This document shows, piece by piece, positions 54,459 to 64,000 of a stretch of 64,000 nucleotides of DNA. How positions within the stretch are numbered: the first letter of the stretch is position 1; every line of letters begins with the position of its first letter. The position numbers were made by a program, and so were the translations under genes. Origin of the DNA: Ephydatia muelleri (lineage: Eukaryota > Porifera > Demospongiae > Spongillida > Spongillidae); the NCBI GenBank assembly GCA_013339895.1, contig JABACO010000009.1, positions 8,003,118 through 8,067,117 of the forward strand. The letters are read 5' to 3'. The notes under the pieces are model-generated. The model did no database searches. It was given only the letters and a program-made list of their open reading frames with translations, and was not told the DNA's origin.

Positions 54459-57400
54459 GTACATTATTAAAAGGTTTAAGATGTATGATTTACACTACTA
54501 TTGTAAAGACAAAGCGCATTGAATAACTTTGGTAAATGAAGGATCCATGCAACCGTGTTCTTTATGCATTGTACTTGGGCCTTGTGTGTGCCTTATTATA
54601 ACTTATCAACTCTATAAATGTGTATTAACCGTAACATCACGTCGGAGCTTTAAAGCATTCTATCGTATAATTTTTCCCTTTAATGACCTTATCTATTGTA
54701 CATTCTAGTGGAGTTAAATTTGGGTTTCTTTACAAATGAGGCAGATACTCACGTTTGTTGAAATCACATGTGTAAGTGAACTAAGGCATACTTGATACAA
54801 ACAGATAAGTCTAAACTGTATTGGCATGATTTATCGTATAGCTTTCAGAAAACTACACAGTATAGCATATTTTTCACCTATGCCAGAATGAAATTGTATT
54901 GTAAAGACCAAAAATCAAGTTTTAATATGCTATCAAACTGTGGTTTGTAGTGTGCATATTTAGCGACTGTTCCGTGCCACATAGTGGATGTATATAGTGA
55001 CATGTACACTATGCAGCAACACATAAAATATCAGCTTGTTTGGGGGGGGGGGGGGGGGGGGGGAGAAAATGTATCAGACAGGGCACTGCCAGTTTCAGTT
55101 GGTATGAAGAAGGCAAAGGATGCCACCATATCGTTAACAGTGAACATACCATTAATAATAGCCAGTGTGTTACCTGTTTTCAATTGACTTGGCTATATCC
55201 ACTATTTCCTAATATGATAAGCTGATCTGGGAACGAGAACTATGCACAATAGAAGGATTGGAAATGGAGCCAATCAACACAACTTCACACCTGCACTCTG
55301 CACTGTGCATAGTTCTCTTATAGCAATTTCAAAAATAATAATAAATATATATGCCATTTAGATCTGCAATAATAACAGCATTATTATCGTAATCCCTTGC
55401 TTCCTTACTTTTTACTCAATTCGTGGACACAAATCCTGCATCTTTACCAATTTTATTTTAATTAAATGTATCTGTGTGAATATGCATCACTTTTTTATTT
55501 CTCTCTTAAGTGAATCCAATTACAACGTTACCTTTTACCAAATTACATTCACATTTTTACTCATCTCTACAAAATGATACAAAAATAAATAAGTTTGACA
55601 CTCGACCATTCAAGAGATATACTGGAGTCAGATGGTCCTACATCCCCATCCCTGATCCTCGTTCTGAGATATATCTATATAAGAAATTAGTGTTAATTAT
55701 ACATCATACACAAAACTACTGCTTGTAACACAATACATACATGTAGATTGGTCAGTATTTATTTATTGAATTTTGGGAGATCAACAAATGTTGTTTTGCA
55801 GCTGAAAAAGTATTCAGCTGCGAGCTACATTTCTTGATCTCCAAATTCCAACACAATTGGTCTGAAAATAGTAGCGTAGTGTACATTTAATTAAGAGGCT
55901 GCTTGTAAAACTGTATAGATGTTACACTGTGCCAACCAGGAATCGAGATTATTTTTTGGCTAAGCTTTTTTGAGTAAAACAATTCTCATGCATGGAATGA
56001 AATAATGTCATCTTAAAAGGGCAATGTCATTTAAAATAGGCATTGCATGACAGCACTGGGATTTGTTTGTATATACATTGGCACTGAGAAGAACACTTAT
56101 AAGCACTAGATAACTGATTGAAGTGACACATACTAATTCTGGTGTATTTGCAACGTTGGGAGGATTGAGGCATATTTGTTGGACTGAAGTAGAATGCAGG
56201 GTATGTAAATCTTCCATCAGCTGCAGTGTTCCCGTACTATGAATGGGTACCACTTCTAAAATATTGGTTCGTGCAGGACAATGACCACACCCTAGAACAG
56301 GGTGCTCATTATTACCACCATGGTTGCATGAGGTTTGTGCAGTGTGCTCTAGGGCAGAGAACCTGGCAACAACATCAGAGGTGATGCCACTCTTCTCTCT
56401 GCCCTCTTAATTTTATGCATGCTGCATAAATCTAGTGGTACCAGGTGTCTTTATAATGTTTATGGATGTGGTAGGATGTGGCTTTTTTCCTGAGAGTACA
56501 AAAATACCAGAGGTAAAATGTATACACATTTATCCTGTTCTAGAATCAGTCAAGGCGTTTAACCTGTTCTAGAAAATGTCAACCCATCCTTGAATTGACC
56601 AAATGGAGGATTCTAGGACTGGCCAATAATTTGACCTGTTCTATGATGGGTTAACCCAATTGTTGATACAGAATGGTTTACTGCAAGCATTAGTCAGAGA
56701 GGTAACTCAAATAAAAATTGTACTGTAGACAACTAATCGCTAACAGATATTTTAACTATGCATCCTCGTGCTTTCCTTTCATGGTGCACCTAAAATGCTA
56801 CAGATAGAGCTCTGAGAAGTCCATAAGTTTGAATGCTTCTTAGTTGAGATTAAGTCAATACTTCTTACATGTTGCTTATCTGGATCATCAGACTGCTAGT
56901 ACAAAATTCAATTTCTAGGTGGGTGTCATTTAAAATAGTATGTAGTTGCATAAGTATGTATTGCCTGTATATGTGTCCTGTACCAGTATCGTAAGTAGCA
57001 GCAGTTCACAAATTGATTTAAGTGTGCATTAAGTGTACTAATATAGCTATGTGCCTAAGCTTCACAATTCTATATAATAATATCCAGCTGTTCCGTCTTG
57101 TGGAGTCATGTACAGCTACAGCGAGGGGGCACTAGCTCTGAGTGGCTATGTGAAATGCTATGACCAGCCATACTCTTCCTACACCACTACAAGAGACTTG
57201 GCAGCCTGCAATGACACTCAAATTGTTTTTGTTGGTGCTAAAAGCTCTTATTTATCAACTGTGCTTGCAATTGGAGCATTTGGGTCTCCATATATTTTTA
57301 CAGCAACATACTCTAAAACTACAGCATACTATGACCCTGGAGGTGCCTATTGGTACCGCTATCCATCATACAGTTTTGGCTTCGCCGATTTTTCAAGTGT

Positions 57401-58713
57401 GAACTTGAATACCTGTGACTATGATCAGAGCAGCAATGACTGTGTCAGTCGTCTCTGCTGGCATCTGGATCAAAATAGTGGCGGATACAGAACTGGGTGC
57501 ACAACAGGATTAAATGGTGATCCAACATGGAGAAAAGTGATTTACAAAGGAAATAATAGCTCAGCAATGTGCAATCCAGGTAAGAGCATATGTTTTTACA
57601 TTACTGCTGTATTTAGTGAAATTTTTGCAATAAAGAAAAATTTCTAGGTGTGAAAGTTTAAAGTGGATTTATTTGGACATTTTGTGTCCAAAATATTATA
57701 CAATGTTAAAATTAAGTCTAATTTGAAAATGATTGATGTCACATTTTGCTAAATTACTGTACATTCTATTCACGGGTTTGATCATACAAATATGATCAGT
57801 AATCAGATGCAATAAGGTCTATACACGTGCTTTGGGAATGAAAAGTTGCCCTTTTCCATGCCACTACCACAATGTCATTTAAAGTATCTTCAATTGGTGA
57901 TTTGTACTACATAGAAAGATTACAATGTCTGATATGTTCCCATGTCATACTTATTATTGCTGCAACAGCGGAGGATGCTTAGCACTGCATGAATAAGTAA
58001 CAAGAACTTCAGTTCTTCCCGAAACTGTGAAAAGAGTATCTGTCATGGAATTGTATGGCACTGAATTTAAATTTAAATTAGAATACATTTCAACACAAGT
58101 GTTATGTTTCGACAGCGTGTATTTGAAATTTTATAATGTATGCGCTCAGTCCCTTTACGCAGAAACAATCCCATGTATAAACTTGTATTAATTATATGGG
58201 ATCGTTTCCCCGAAAGGTGACTTAGCTCATACATCATAAAATTCTCTCACATATGCAATACAACTGTATGGCTAATTCAGTGCTTTACAGCTCTATGAGA
58301 GATACATCAATTCTTAGTGCGTAAAAATCGCTGTGTAGAGGACATTTCAGTCAAATATCAACAAAAAACATTCACTAGGTGCCTTTTCACTCCCATATAT
58401 ACATTATTATACATATATAACTTAATCATTGCCAAACTGCAACAGCTAGCCTCTATAGCAGGATAGAATATAATTTTTCTAACCTTATGAAGGACGACCT
58501 GATATCATGATAATAACTGTGCACCAAGTTGCCATAGGCATTTATACCAATTTGATTGCATCCACTTATACCTAGCACATTCATCTGTAATTCATCTGCA
58601 TTCTATATAGACAGGTGAATGATTGCAAGTGCTAGAAATTTTATTTTTTAATACTTTGTCCCAGTTGCTATGAATGACAGGGGTCTTTGGTCCTAATAAT
58701 AACAGCTAGGTTA

Positions 58714-58767
<54 letters not shown>

Positions 58768-61700
58768 GTGCTGCAATTGGAGAAGGGAAGTCATACCCTT
58801 TCCTTGTACGAGGCTAGCTGTTGCAATGTGGAGCAATGCAACTTCTGTTAGGGCACTCATGCCTTAGGTGACGTTCTGTTTTAGTGAGTATGCGTGCTGT
58901 TTTGATTTCAATTGTAATTGAGAACAAATAAATAATTACTACAGCAAATAATATGACAAGTGAATAATAATTCTTCCCAAGATAACCACAATAAAATCCT
59001 AAACTTTATTCTAGTACAATAGCTAATATTACATTGGAATTTACAATGACTTTAAACATTTTTATATTGTGCAGTTTGAAACAACAAGGTGATTCAACAA
59101 GAGTAGGTTTTAATAATACAATATCACAAATTTTACTAGTTTGGCTACCTTGAATTGAACAATTCATTATCATGTCCCACATTAATAGAACCACCATTAA
59201 TCATACGTGTAGAGTGACCACAGAATTGTAGCTTAGGATTGTGGGAGAAGTTACAAACTAAGATGAGAAAGAAATCGTAATTATGTGGCTGATTGCATGT
59301 ACACATGCAGCTGAACCTTTGTTCGTGCGACAACCAATGGCTGTCCCGATTGAGTTGCCATTGATACACAATTCAAAACCCTCTAGAATGTGGACACATC
59401 CTTTTTTCTGTATAGTGGACACTTCACATTCTCCCAGTGCAATGCAAACTGTTTTCTAAAATACAGGCAGCAAGTTCTTAAAAATAAACAGTCTTAACGG
59501 CTGATAAAAATGACAATAGCATAAACAAACATTCTTAAAGCCGCAAGAGCTTTTCTTTAAGGCGCAGAACACACTTCCTTTGTCCAGGTCAATAACTCTA
59601 ATCTCTATGGTTTAGTTACTTCCATTATACACTTCTGTAAAGCATTCCTTTGCGAGAAAAGCTGTTATAGCAAAGACAATATGTGGTTACTTGGATGTGG
59701 TCACAAATCATTTGCTGCAGCTACTTACAGTTGCTGCAACAGCAGACTCGTACTCATCATTTCTGCAAATTCTATAGTTTGAACATTTAGTTCTAACATA
59801 TGATGCAATAATGTATTCAAATTGCACATTGCATTAGAACATTATTTAATCAGGCAATGCAAATGAAAAATGGCATTTTAATATAAGCCTGTGAAGTAAG
59901 AGCACCTCCTTGATAAGGACAAATTAAGTAGCTAGAACCAGTGAGCAATGCATTGTGGAGGCTCCCCTGTACATCTTTTGGATATGAATAAGGTCATTGC
60001 TATGTCCACTTCCTTCTGTTCCCTGAACAACTAACACCTTGAAGTTCCCTGAATAGCCTCCCATGCATATTAATTCTAAGTTATTAACGTAAATTTCAAT
60101 GTCAGATGGAATTAGCACCAGCACCCTATCTTCATCACCCCTTGCCAAACAGACCTTATCTTCTAGAGTGGATGACCACCTATTCCAGTTACCAATTCAA
60201 ACATCTTCTGATGCCTAGGTATTGATACATCTCACAGTTTTTACCAGCTACCTGGATCCCATAGGAACTTGTGAACATCAAGGTGATGGTACATGTATTT
60301 TTCTACCAGAACTATCTCATAGACATCTTTGCAGAGTCCTTTCATCGTGCTCACTTAGAGAAGTAGGTGCCAAGCTAGCAGCCTTTTCAACTTTTTCAAG
60401 AATGGGAAGGGGAACGTCACCTGCCTTTGACTTCACTGCTTGTCTCATTGCTTGATTAAAATGTCATGCCTGCAATGGAAGCAACACCAGTTGCAGCTGT
60501 GAGAGGTGGTAGAGCTGAGAAAACACATCATTAGGAAGGAGGTTATTCTTCTTGTAGTGGAATACTCCGGCATAACACTGAGGGCCAATGGTTGGGTCAT
60601 CCTGTCCAGGATGTAGAACCTTAGTAAGTGTATCTGTACTTTCTTTGTGTTGGTCTTGCTTTGTAGCAGTTATTATTTGGCAACAAATTACTCTGGTGTT
60701 ATCAAAATGTTTTGTACTGATCAATGCTTCCCCACATATGGCACACTCGTAAAATTCACCCATTTCACGCCAGCATGTGGGTATCACACAAAGGAAGAAC
60801 ACTGCCTATTCCTTGTATTCAAATGAAAAACTGGCTCCAAATTTCATAGTCAGGGAATACGGCGTAGTATTACTCGCTACATGTATGTAGTAATAGAAAT
60901 GTCGTGAATACCGCTAACAGATTACATTATACGCAGCGCTGATAGACCGTACACTCATTTGGACTTTAATAAACGTAGTTGGTATTAGCCGACGAATAGT
61001 CAACATAGTGAAACTGCAGACACGTAGAAAGCAAAGATGACTGAGATAACGCTCACACATTCCCACACACAAACCTTGTCCTCGTACCCAGACCAATTAC
61101 GTAAGCATGATAATGTGCGATAATGCTTACGTACTTTGGGTCTGGGTACGAAACGACTCAACCCAGCTGGTTGGTAGCACCCAGCCTGTCCCAGAACAAC
61201 GGAAGCCACGAAGACCGACTCAACGCTTCCCGTGATACGCCACGGCCAGCAATCCAATATCTCCACTTAATTGCCGAAAAACAAAATTATACACATTTCA
61301 TACATATATATACACACAGTACATGCATGCCCGTATGTCTGGGCTCTCGTACCCAGAAAAAAACATTCTCTTTTAGTTGGTATTGCAGTATATCTTCGTC
61401 ACGATTGTAGCAGGCACTAGAATAGACAAGTTAGGAACTTAATACCGAATTTAGTCTGGTATTAGGACTTTCTGAACTAGAGTTACTTAAATACAAATTC
61501 CAATCTTTAGAAAATTAGCGAGGCTTAATTGAATTAGTAATAGCAAATATTTATTTAATCTGCGATAGCAAAAGGGAGATGAATGCTGGACGCGTGATAT
61601 TGTGGCCAGATACGGTAACAGCAGCGAGCTCAATCTAAGCACGCCCATCTACTAATTGATCCATACAAGATGTTTAATAGTTAGCCGTATCTATGTCGAC

Positions 61701-64000
61701 ACAGCTGTGTATTGTCTAAGATAAAAATCAGGGAAACAAAATTATAAACATTACAGACCTACATTTAGCAAATACAGTATATGGGTCAGTTCACGAGAAA
61801 ATGAGCCTTCGCATATATATAATTAATATGCATGGGTCACGACATTTTGTTGTGAACCGTTCCATATAATACTGTGGTTGAACTTGCTAAATTTAGGTTT
61901 GTAATTTTTACAAATTCATAATCGCCGTAATCCCTTGAATATCAATTTTGTTAAACCATAGTATGGTTTATGATAGCAGTACTTTTGTTGTTCAGTTTTG
62001 TGTACAACATCAAAAGTGTACTTACTGCAACAATTTTTATATGCATGAACACTTTTAAATGATATCGAAATATGCATCCAAATAACATGTGTAGACAGAT
62101 AAGTAAAAAATAATAGTTTATGCCAATAAATTAATCTGATTTTCAACATGTAAATATGCAGATGTAGATGAATGTGCTCTGGGTATAAATGGGTGCAATC
62201 AGATATGCACCAACATCATTGGAAGTTATGTGTGCAGTTGCTACCTTGGATACCAAATCTCTTCCAACAGCAGAACTTGTGTGGGTAAGAGAATATGCAA
62301 GCAGTAAACTATTAATTTAATGTATGCAACTTTCCACCACACAGACATAGATGAATGTGCTCTGGGTATAAGTGGATGCAATCAGTCTTGTACCAACACC
62401 ATTGGAAGCTATTTCTGCAGTTGCTATGTTGGATACCAAATCTCGTCCAACAACAGAATGTGTGTGGGTAAGAGAATATACAGTCTGTGACAATAAAATA
62501 TTAAAAGTATGCAGCATCTATATAATTTTACGCACATAATTATCCAATGCTGGTGCACAACTTCACACCACACAGACATAGATGAATGTGCTCTGGGTAT
62601 AAGTGGATGCAATCAGTATTGTACCAACACCAATGGAAGCTATGTGTGCAATTGCTACCTTGGATACCAAATCTCTTCCAACAATAGAACTTGTGTGGGT
62701 AAGAGAATATCGTGTCTGTGCATGACACACCATGACCCTAAATGGTTGTATTATTGATAACAAATATTGTACTAGAACACGTAGTTTCAAATGTACAACT
62801 TCCCAACGCACAGACATAGATGAATGTGCTCTGGGTACAAGTGGATGTAATCAGATATGCACCAACACCATTGGAAGCTATGTGTGCAGTTGCTACCTTG
62901 GATACCAAATCTCCTCCAACAATAGCACAACATGTGCAGGTAAGAAATATATTACCTTGAAGGTTTTTATACATTTTTGGGATCGTTTCCACGAAAGGGA
63001 CTGAATGCATGTTTTTCCAAGATTTCAATTTTTTTATTATTATCTAGAAGTCTTACATGTCCTTTGAATTTAACATTAACTATACATTTCAACGCAAGTG
63101 CTACATTTCTCATGCACGTACTGGAACATTAATTATATTTGTGCTAGGTCCCTTTTCGCAGAAACGATCCCATTTGCTCATTATAATGTAAATTTGAATA
63201 CACAATTTCTTACTTCCTAGACATAGATGAATGTGCTCTGGGTATAAGTGGATGCAATCAGTATTGTACTAACACCAAAGGAAGCAATGTGTGCAGTTGT
63301 TACCTTGGATATCAAATATCTTCCAACAACAAGACATATATCATTAGTGATACTACAGTATTAACAATTTTATACAATTTTAATGTGTCGCCACACAGAC
63401 ATAGACGAATGTGCTCTGGGTATAAGTGGATGCAATCAGTATTGTACCAACACCATTGGAAGCTATGTGTGCAATTGTTATCTTGGATACCAAATCTCTT
63501 CCAACAACTACACCTGTGTGGGTAAGACATATCATTAGTGATACTACAGTGTGAACAATTTTGTACAATTTTAATGTGTCGCCACACAGACATAGACGAA
63601 TGTGCTCTGGGTATAAGTGGATGCGATCAGTATTGTACCAACACCAATGGAAGCTATGTGTGCAGTTGTTACCTTGGATACCGAATATCTTCCAACAACA
63701 GAACATGTGTGGGTAAGACATATTGTTAGTGATACTACAGTGTTAACAATTTTATACAATTTTAATGTGTCGCCACACAGACATAGACGAATGTGCTCTG
63801 GGTATAAGTGGATGCGATCAGTTATGTACCAACACCAATGGAAGCTATGTGTGCAATTGTGACCTTGGATACCAAATCTCTTCCAATAGCAGATCTTGTG
63901 TGGGTAAGAAAATATTCAAGCAGTAAACAATAAATTTAATATATGCTACTTCCACCACACAGACTTAGATGAATGTGCTCTGGGTATAAGTGGATGCAAT
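53085..64000 (+). CDS. NIDO and calcium-binding EGF domain protein, 3' end beyond the window
   Basis: Likely a secreted or membrane-anchored extracellular protein of the NIDO (nidogen/alpha-tectorin type) plus EGF class, expected to act in cell or matrix adhesion. Exons seen: 53085-53291, 53524-53799, 54227-54458, 57088-57579, and then EGF exons from 62162 to the window end. Exon ends fit GT-AG and phases match: the cysteine-rich exon ends in phase 1 (CNP-G) and the first EGF exon starts in phase 1 (DVDEC), so they can join across the 4.6-kb intron. The chosen ATG (53085) precedes a leucine-rich stretch (FIALLLLLL) that could be a signal peptide; an in-frame ATG at 53019 is an alternative. 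One EGF exon (63221) is damaged. No transmembrane segment or stop is seen before the window ends. Confidence 0.82.
54459..57087 (+). other. Intron between NIDO and the cysteine-rich exon
   Basis: About 2.6 kb, starting gtacat and ending tatccag. Holds a poly-G run (55041-55062), a hairpin (55768-55848), a weak inverted pair around 55232-55315, and imperfect cctgttctagaa repeats (56520-56650). No exon identified. Confidence 0.6.
55768..55848. repeat. Small hairpin
   Basis: gaattttgggagatcaa with gcagctgaa on the left pairs with ttcagctgc and cttgatctccaaattc on the right, about 4-nt loop. Confidence 0.75.
57088..57579 (+). other. Cysteine-rich exon of the NIDO-EGF gene
   Basis: 164 codons starting [14 protein letters not shown] and ending SSAMCNP in phase 1. 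Eight cysteines and many Tyr/Ser/Asn; the domain is not recognised. It lies where a module between NIDO and EGF would be expected. Confidence 0.8.
58017..58173. mobile_element. MITE family 2, partial
   Basis: Right terminus (cgcagaaacaatccca) and family interior. The left terminus is degraded (cccgaaactgtgaaaag). Confidence 0.65.
58197..58395. mobile_element. MITE family 2, full but diverged
   Basis: Starts TGGGATCGTTTCCCCGAAAG and ends gccttttcactccca, with the family interior (ctatgagagatacatcaatt, gtgtagaggacatttcag). Confidence 0.75.
58717..58765 (+). repeat. (CA)n microsatellite
   Basis: About 49 bp of pure CA in the intron. Confidence 0.95.
60160..60802 (-). pseudogene. Decayed unrecognised ORF, minus strand
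   Basis: The frame 60802-60464 (113 codons; [30 protein letters not shown]) continues in the same frame past a TGA at 60464 with [20 protein letters not shown] and [14 protein letters not shown] to further stops near 60320. A related-looking open piece lies at 59924-60148. Ordinary composition and continued reading beyond the stop suggest an old coding sequence. I cannot name it; a captured gene or mobile-element protein fits. Confidence 0.4.
61082..61152. mobile_element. Tight hairpin element
   Basis: Arms tcgtacccagacc..ttacgtaagcat and atgcttacgta..gggtctgggtacga with about 14 bp between. It shares the gtacccagacc end with the 5917-6112/43308 group and the TACGTAAGCAT core with 50804-50878. 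Confidence 0.8.
62162..62284 (+). other. EGF exon E1
   Basis: [34 protein letters not shown]: six cysteines, phase 1 to 1. The DxDEC start marks the calcium-binding subtype. Confidence 0.9.
62345..62467 (+). other. EGF exon E2
   Basis: [31 protein letters not shown]: six cysteines, intact borders. Confidence 0.9.
62576..62698 (+). other. EGF exon E3
   Basis: [31 protein letters not shown]: intact. Confidence 0.9.
62814..62939 (+). other. EGF exon E4
   Basis: [32 protein letters not shown]: intact, one codon longer before cysteine 6. Confidence 0.9.
62978..63172. mobile_element. MITE family 2 in the intron after E4
   Basis: Same insertion as 40374-40610 in the sister block; termini TGGGATCGTTTCCACGAAAG and cgcagaaacgatccca. 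Confidence 0.87.
63221..63350 (+). pseudogene. EGF exon E5, lacks cysteine 6 and donor
   Basis: [28 protein letters not shown], and then the sequence jumps from ccaacaac to aagacatat. Against E6 to E8 about 15 bp are missing, removing the last cysteine and the gtaag donor. Either the exon is skipped (phases 1-1 allow this without frame loss) or the allele is damaged. Confidence 0.8.
63399..63521 (+). other. EGF exon E6
   Basis: [31 protein letters not shown]: intact. Confidence 0.9.
63590..63712 (+). other. EGF exon E7
   Basis: [31 protein letters not shown]: intact. E6 to E8 and their short introns (about 68 bp) are nearly identical, which suggests recent tandem duplication. Confidence 0.9.
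63781..63903 (+). other. EGF exon E8
   Basis: [31 protein letters not shown]: intact. Confidence 0.9.
63963..64000 (+). other. EGF exon E9, cut by the window end
   Basis: [13 protein letters not shown], then the window ends. The array continues. Confidence 0.88.

Larger units (their letters stand above)
57580..62161 (+). other. 4.6-kb intron of the NIDO-EGF gene
   Basis: Holds two MITE family 2 copies (58017, 58197), a CA run (58717-58765), a decayed minus-strand ORF (60160-60802), a hairpin (61082-61152) and the upstream part of the segmental duplication (from 61264). No further exon was found by eye. Confidence 0.6.
61264..63195 (+). repeat. Segmental duplication, copy 2 (pairs with 38700-40636)
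   Basis: Direct, colinear match over about 1.93 kb, with EGF exons E1 to E4 and the MITE in the same places. Here the exons keep their cysteines and open frames. Confidence 0.9.

Overview
The window looks like nuclear DNA of an early-branching animal, most probably a demosponge. That taxon is inferred from gene content and was not tested. The evidence is eukaryotic gene structure with many very short GT-AG introns (about 59-75 bp), a NIDO plus calcium-binding-EGF cell-surface gene built from one-domain-per-exon units, an ABCC4-like transporter, a cytosolic-type sulfotransferase, and a dense load of palindromic DNA transposons and decayed retroelements. I saw no rRNA, tRNA, CRISPR or bacterial-style operon.

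Layout. 0.1-5.3 kb: a foldback element with arms of about 1.8-1.95 kb around a 1.4 kb spacer. 5.4-5.8 kb: an orphan EGF exon cut off by other DNA. 5.9-16.7 kb: nested inverted and tandem repeats, split by a 7.16 kb CACTA/EnSpm-like element (8665-15822) with perfect 25-bp terminal inverted repeats and a 3-bp target duplication. That element carries a large 24-bp minisatellite. 17.5-18.5 kb (minus): an intronless sulfotransferase with one frameshift. 18.7-19.4 kb: a two-way satellite. 19.6-20.4 kb: a palindromic MITE. 20.4-21.9 kb: the C-terminal part of a non-LTR retrotransposon reverse transcriptase with a C-terminal nuclease. 23.1-24.4 kb (minus): a decayed Ty3/gypsy integrase. 26.1-26.8 kb: a second copy of the MITE.

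27.4-34.7 kb (plus): an ABCC4-like full transporter in about 24 exons (part of TMD1, NBD1, TMD2, NBD2). The first part of TMD1 is missing and a third MITE copy lies in an intron of NBD2. 35.2-35.8 and 42.8-43.2 kb (minus): two more gypsy integrase pieces. 38.7-40.6 kb: four damaged EGF exons, a direct segmental duplicate of 61.3-63.2 kb. 41.5 kb: another lone EGF exon. 47.5-50.7 kb: a decayed Tigger/pogo transposase that contains introns and is flanked by 0.33 kb inverted repeats.

53.1 kb to the window end (plus): the best host gene. It has a possible signal peptide, a NIDO domain in three exons, an eight-cysteine exon, a 4.6 kb intron, and then at least nine phase-1 EGF exons that continue past base 64000. 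All junctions from the NIDO domain into the EGF exons are phase-compatible. The 38.7-40.6 kb block is the decayed sister of the first part of this EGF array, and every one of its four exons carries a different lesion.
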